Shown: piece after piece, positions 54,883-55,640 of the stretch
How positions within the stretch are numbered: the first letter of the stretch is position 1
How the letters are laid out: each line of letters starts with the position of its first letter
Assembly (NCBI GenBank): GCA_009377585.1
Contig: WHTS01000027.1
Location: 6,774-62,413, forward strand
Reading direction: 5' to 3'
Length of the DNA stretch: 55,640 nucleotides
DNA from: Betaproteobacteria bacterium
GTDB lineage: Bacteria; Pseudomonadota; Gammaproteobacteria; Burkholderiales; WYBJ01
Notes under the pieces: model-generated
What the model saw: the letters and a program-made list of their open reading frames with translations, nothing else
Databases searched by the model: none
What the model was told of the DNA's origin: nothing
Program-made: the position numbers and the translations under genes

Positions 54883-55640
54883 ATGGCGATGCGCAAGCGA
54901 GATGAAGAGGTGGTGTTTTCCAACGCGGCGGGAATTGACGTTGGGGCCTCGAGCCACTGGGTGGCGGTGCCCCGGCATGGGGCTGATGAGCCGGTACGCG
55001 AGTTCGGTGCGATGACCGACGATCTGAATGCCATGGCCGATTGGCTCATCGCGTGCGGGGTCGATACCGTGGCGCTGGGAGTCCACCGGGGTGTACTGGA
55101 TCGCGCTCTACGAAGTGCTGGAGCGGCGCGGACTGAAGGTGTGGCTGGTCGATGCGCGGCAGATGAAGTACGTGCCGGGGCGCAAGAGCGACGTGCAAGA
55201 CTGTCAGTGGCTGCAAAAGCTGATGAGTTTGGGTTTTCCTGCGTGCCGCCTGGCGGCCCGGGGACGAAGTGTGCGTCGTGCGCGCTGTGGTGCGCCAGCG
55301 CGAGGTGCTGCTCGAGGAGCAGGCCAGCTGGGTACAGCGCATGCAAAAGGCGCTCGTGCAGATGAACATTCAGCTCACCGAGGTGCTCACCGACGTGATG
55401 GGCATGACCGGACAGGCCATCATCCGCGACATCGTCGCCGGTCAGCGCGATCCGCGCGTATTGGCCCAACACCGCCACGGCCGCGTCAAGGCCAGCGCCG
55501 CCGACATCCCACGTGCCCTGACAGGCAACTGGCGCGAGGAGCACCTGTTCGTGCTGACGCAGGCGCTGGCAATGTACGACAGCGTGGCGCAACGTGTGGT
55601 CGAGTGCGACAGCAAGATCGAGGCGCTTCTCGCCCCGTTG
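54883..55640 (+). pseudogene. IS110-family transposase, two frameshifts, cut by window end
   Basis: A DEDD-type IS110 transposase begins at ATG 54883 (MAMRKRDEEVVFSNAAGIDV) with GGAG upstream. The first catalytic Asp is in GIDVGASSHW. Around 55078 one extra G shifts the frame; the continuation reads ESTGVYWIALYEVLERRGL, supplying the Glu, then DARQMKYVPGRKSDVQD, supplying the two Asp. A second one-base excess near 55238 shifts it again; the third frame (LRAAWRPGDEVCVV onward, EEHLFVLTQALAMYD) stays open to the window end. The three pieces add up to a normal N-terminal and central IS110 transposase. Decayed copy or sequencing errors. Confidence 0.86.

Overview
The window is GC-rich and densely coded, and it reads like accessory metabolic sequence from a betaproteobacterium, probably Burkholderiales-like. 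That placement is inferred. The main support is six Bug/TctC-type periplasmic solute receptors, a family strongly expanded in Burkholderiales, set among CoA-dependent and redox catabolic enzymes. I saw no rRNA, tRNA or CRISPR array.

Layout. 0.4-6.0 kb (+): a complete peptide/nickel-type ABC importer (two permeases, binding protein, two ATPases), with hairpins after the binding-protein gene. 6.1-17.1 kb (-): a tightly overlapping seven-gene cluster of MoxR ATPase, DUF58, BatA-like VWA, a double-VWA/amidotransferase-like protein, a coiled-coil membrane protein, a polytopic membrane protein and a large exported protein. 17.5-19.9 kb (+): a gluconate-2-dehydrogenase subunit-3-like protein and a GMC flavoprotein. 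20-26 kb: SDR, Bug receptor, alpha/beta hydrolase, acyl-CoA ligase and a carboxymuconolactone-decarboxylase-like protein, bracketed by inverted copies of one composite palindromic repeat. 26-36 kb: family III CoA-transferase, two MmgE/PrpD proteins, an HMG-CoA-lyase-like enzyme, an MliC-like lipoprotein and three Bug receptors. 36-43 kb: two zinc-independent MDR oxidoreductases, a frameshifted Old Yellow Enzyme gene, a Bug receptor, an ATP-dependent DNA ligase and a cupin. 43-44.4 kb: a RAYT transposase inside an inverted-repeat unit, next to what looks like a truncated gene. 44.5-50.5 kb: a Bug receptor translationally coupled to a FAD monooxygenase, then a divergent pair made of a UGSC-type selenoprotein and a TPP-dependent enzyme. 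50.6-54.5 kb: two ABC exporter half-transporters forming a likely asymmetric heterodimer. The right edge is a frameshifted, window-truncated IS110-family transposase.

The most striking feature is at 47.1-48.7 kb on the minus strand. Two open frames are joined in phase across a single TGA followed by Gly-Ser-Cys codons. Eleven nucleotides after this TGA lies a perfect 8-bp hairpin whose position and loop fit a bacterial SECIS. The gene is therefore read as a 540-residue selenoprotein with Sec97, which ordinary gene calling would cut to a 351-residue fragment.

Taken together, much of the region looks like a toolbox for taking up and degrading organic acids or xenobiotics. Orphan Bug receptors capture substrates, ligases and CoA-transferases activate them, and lyases, PrpD-like proteins, flavoenzymes and the TPP enzyme process them. 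No specific substrate can be read from the sequence.
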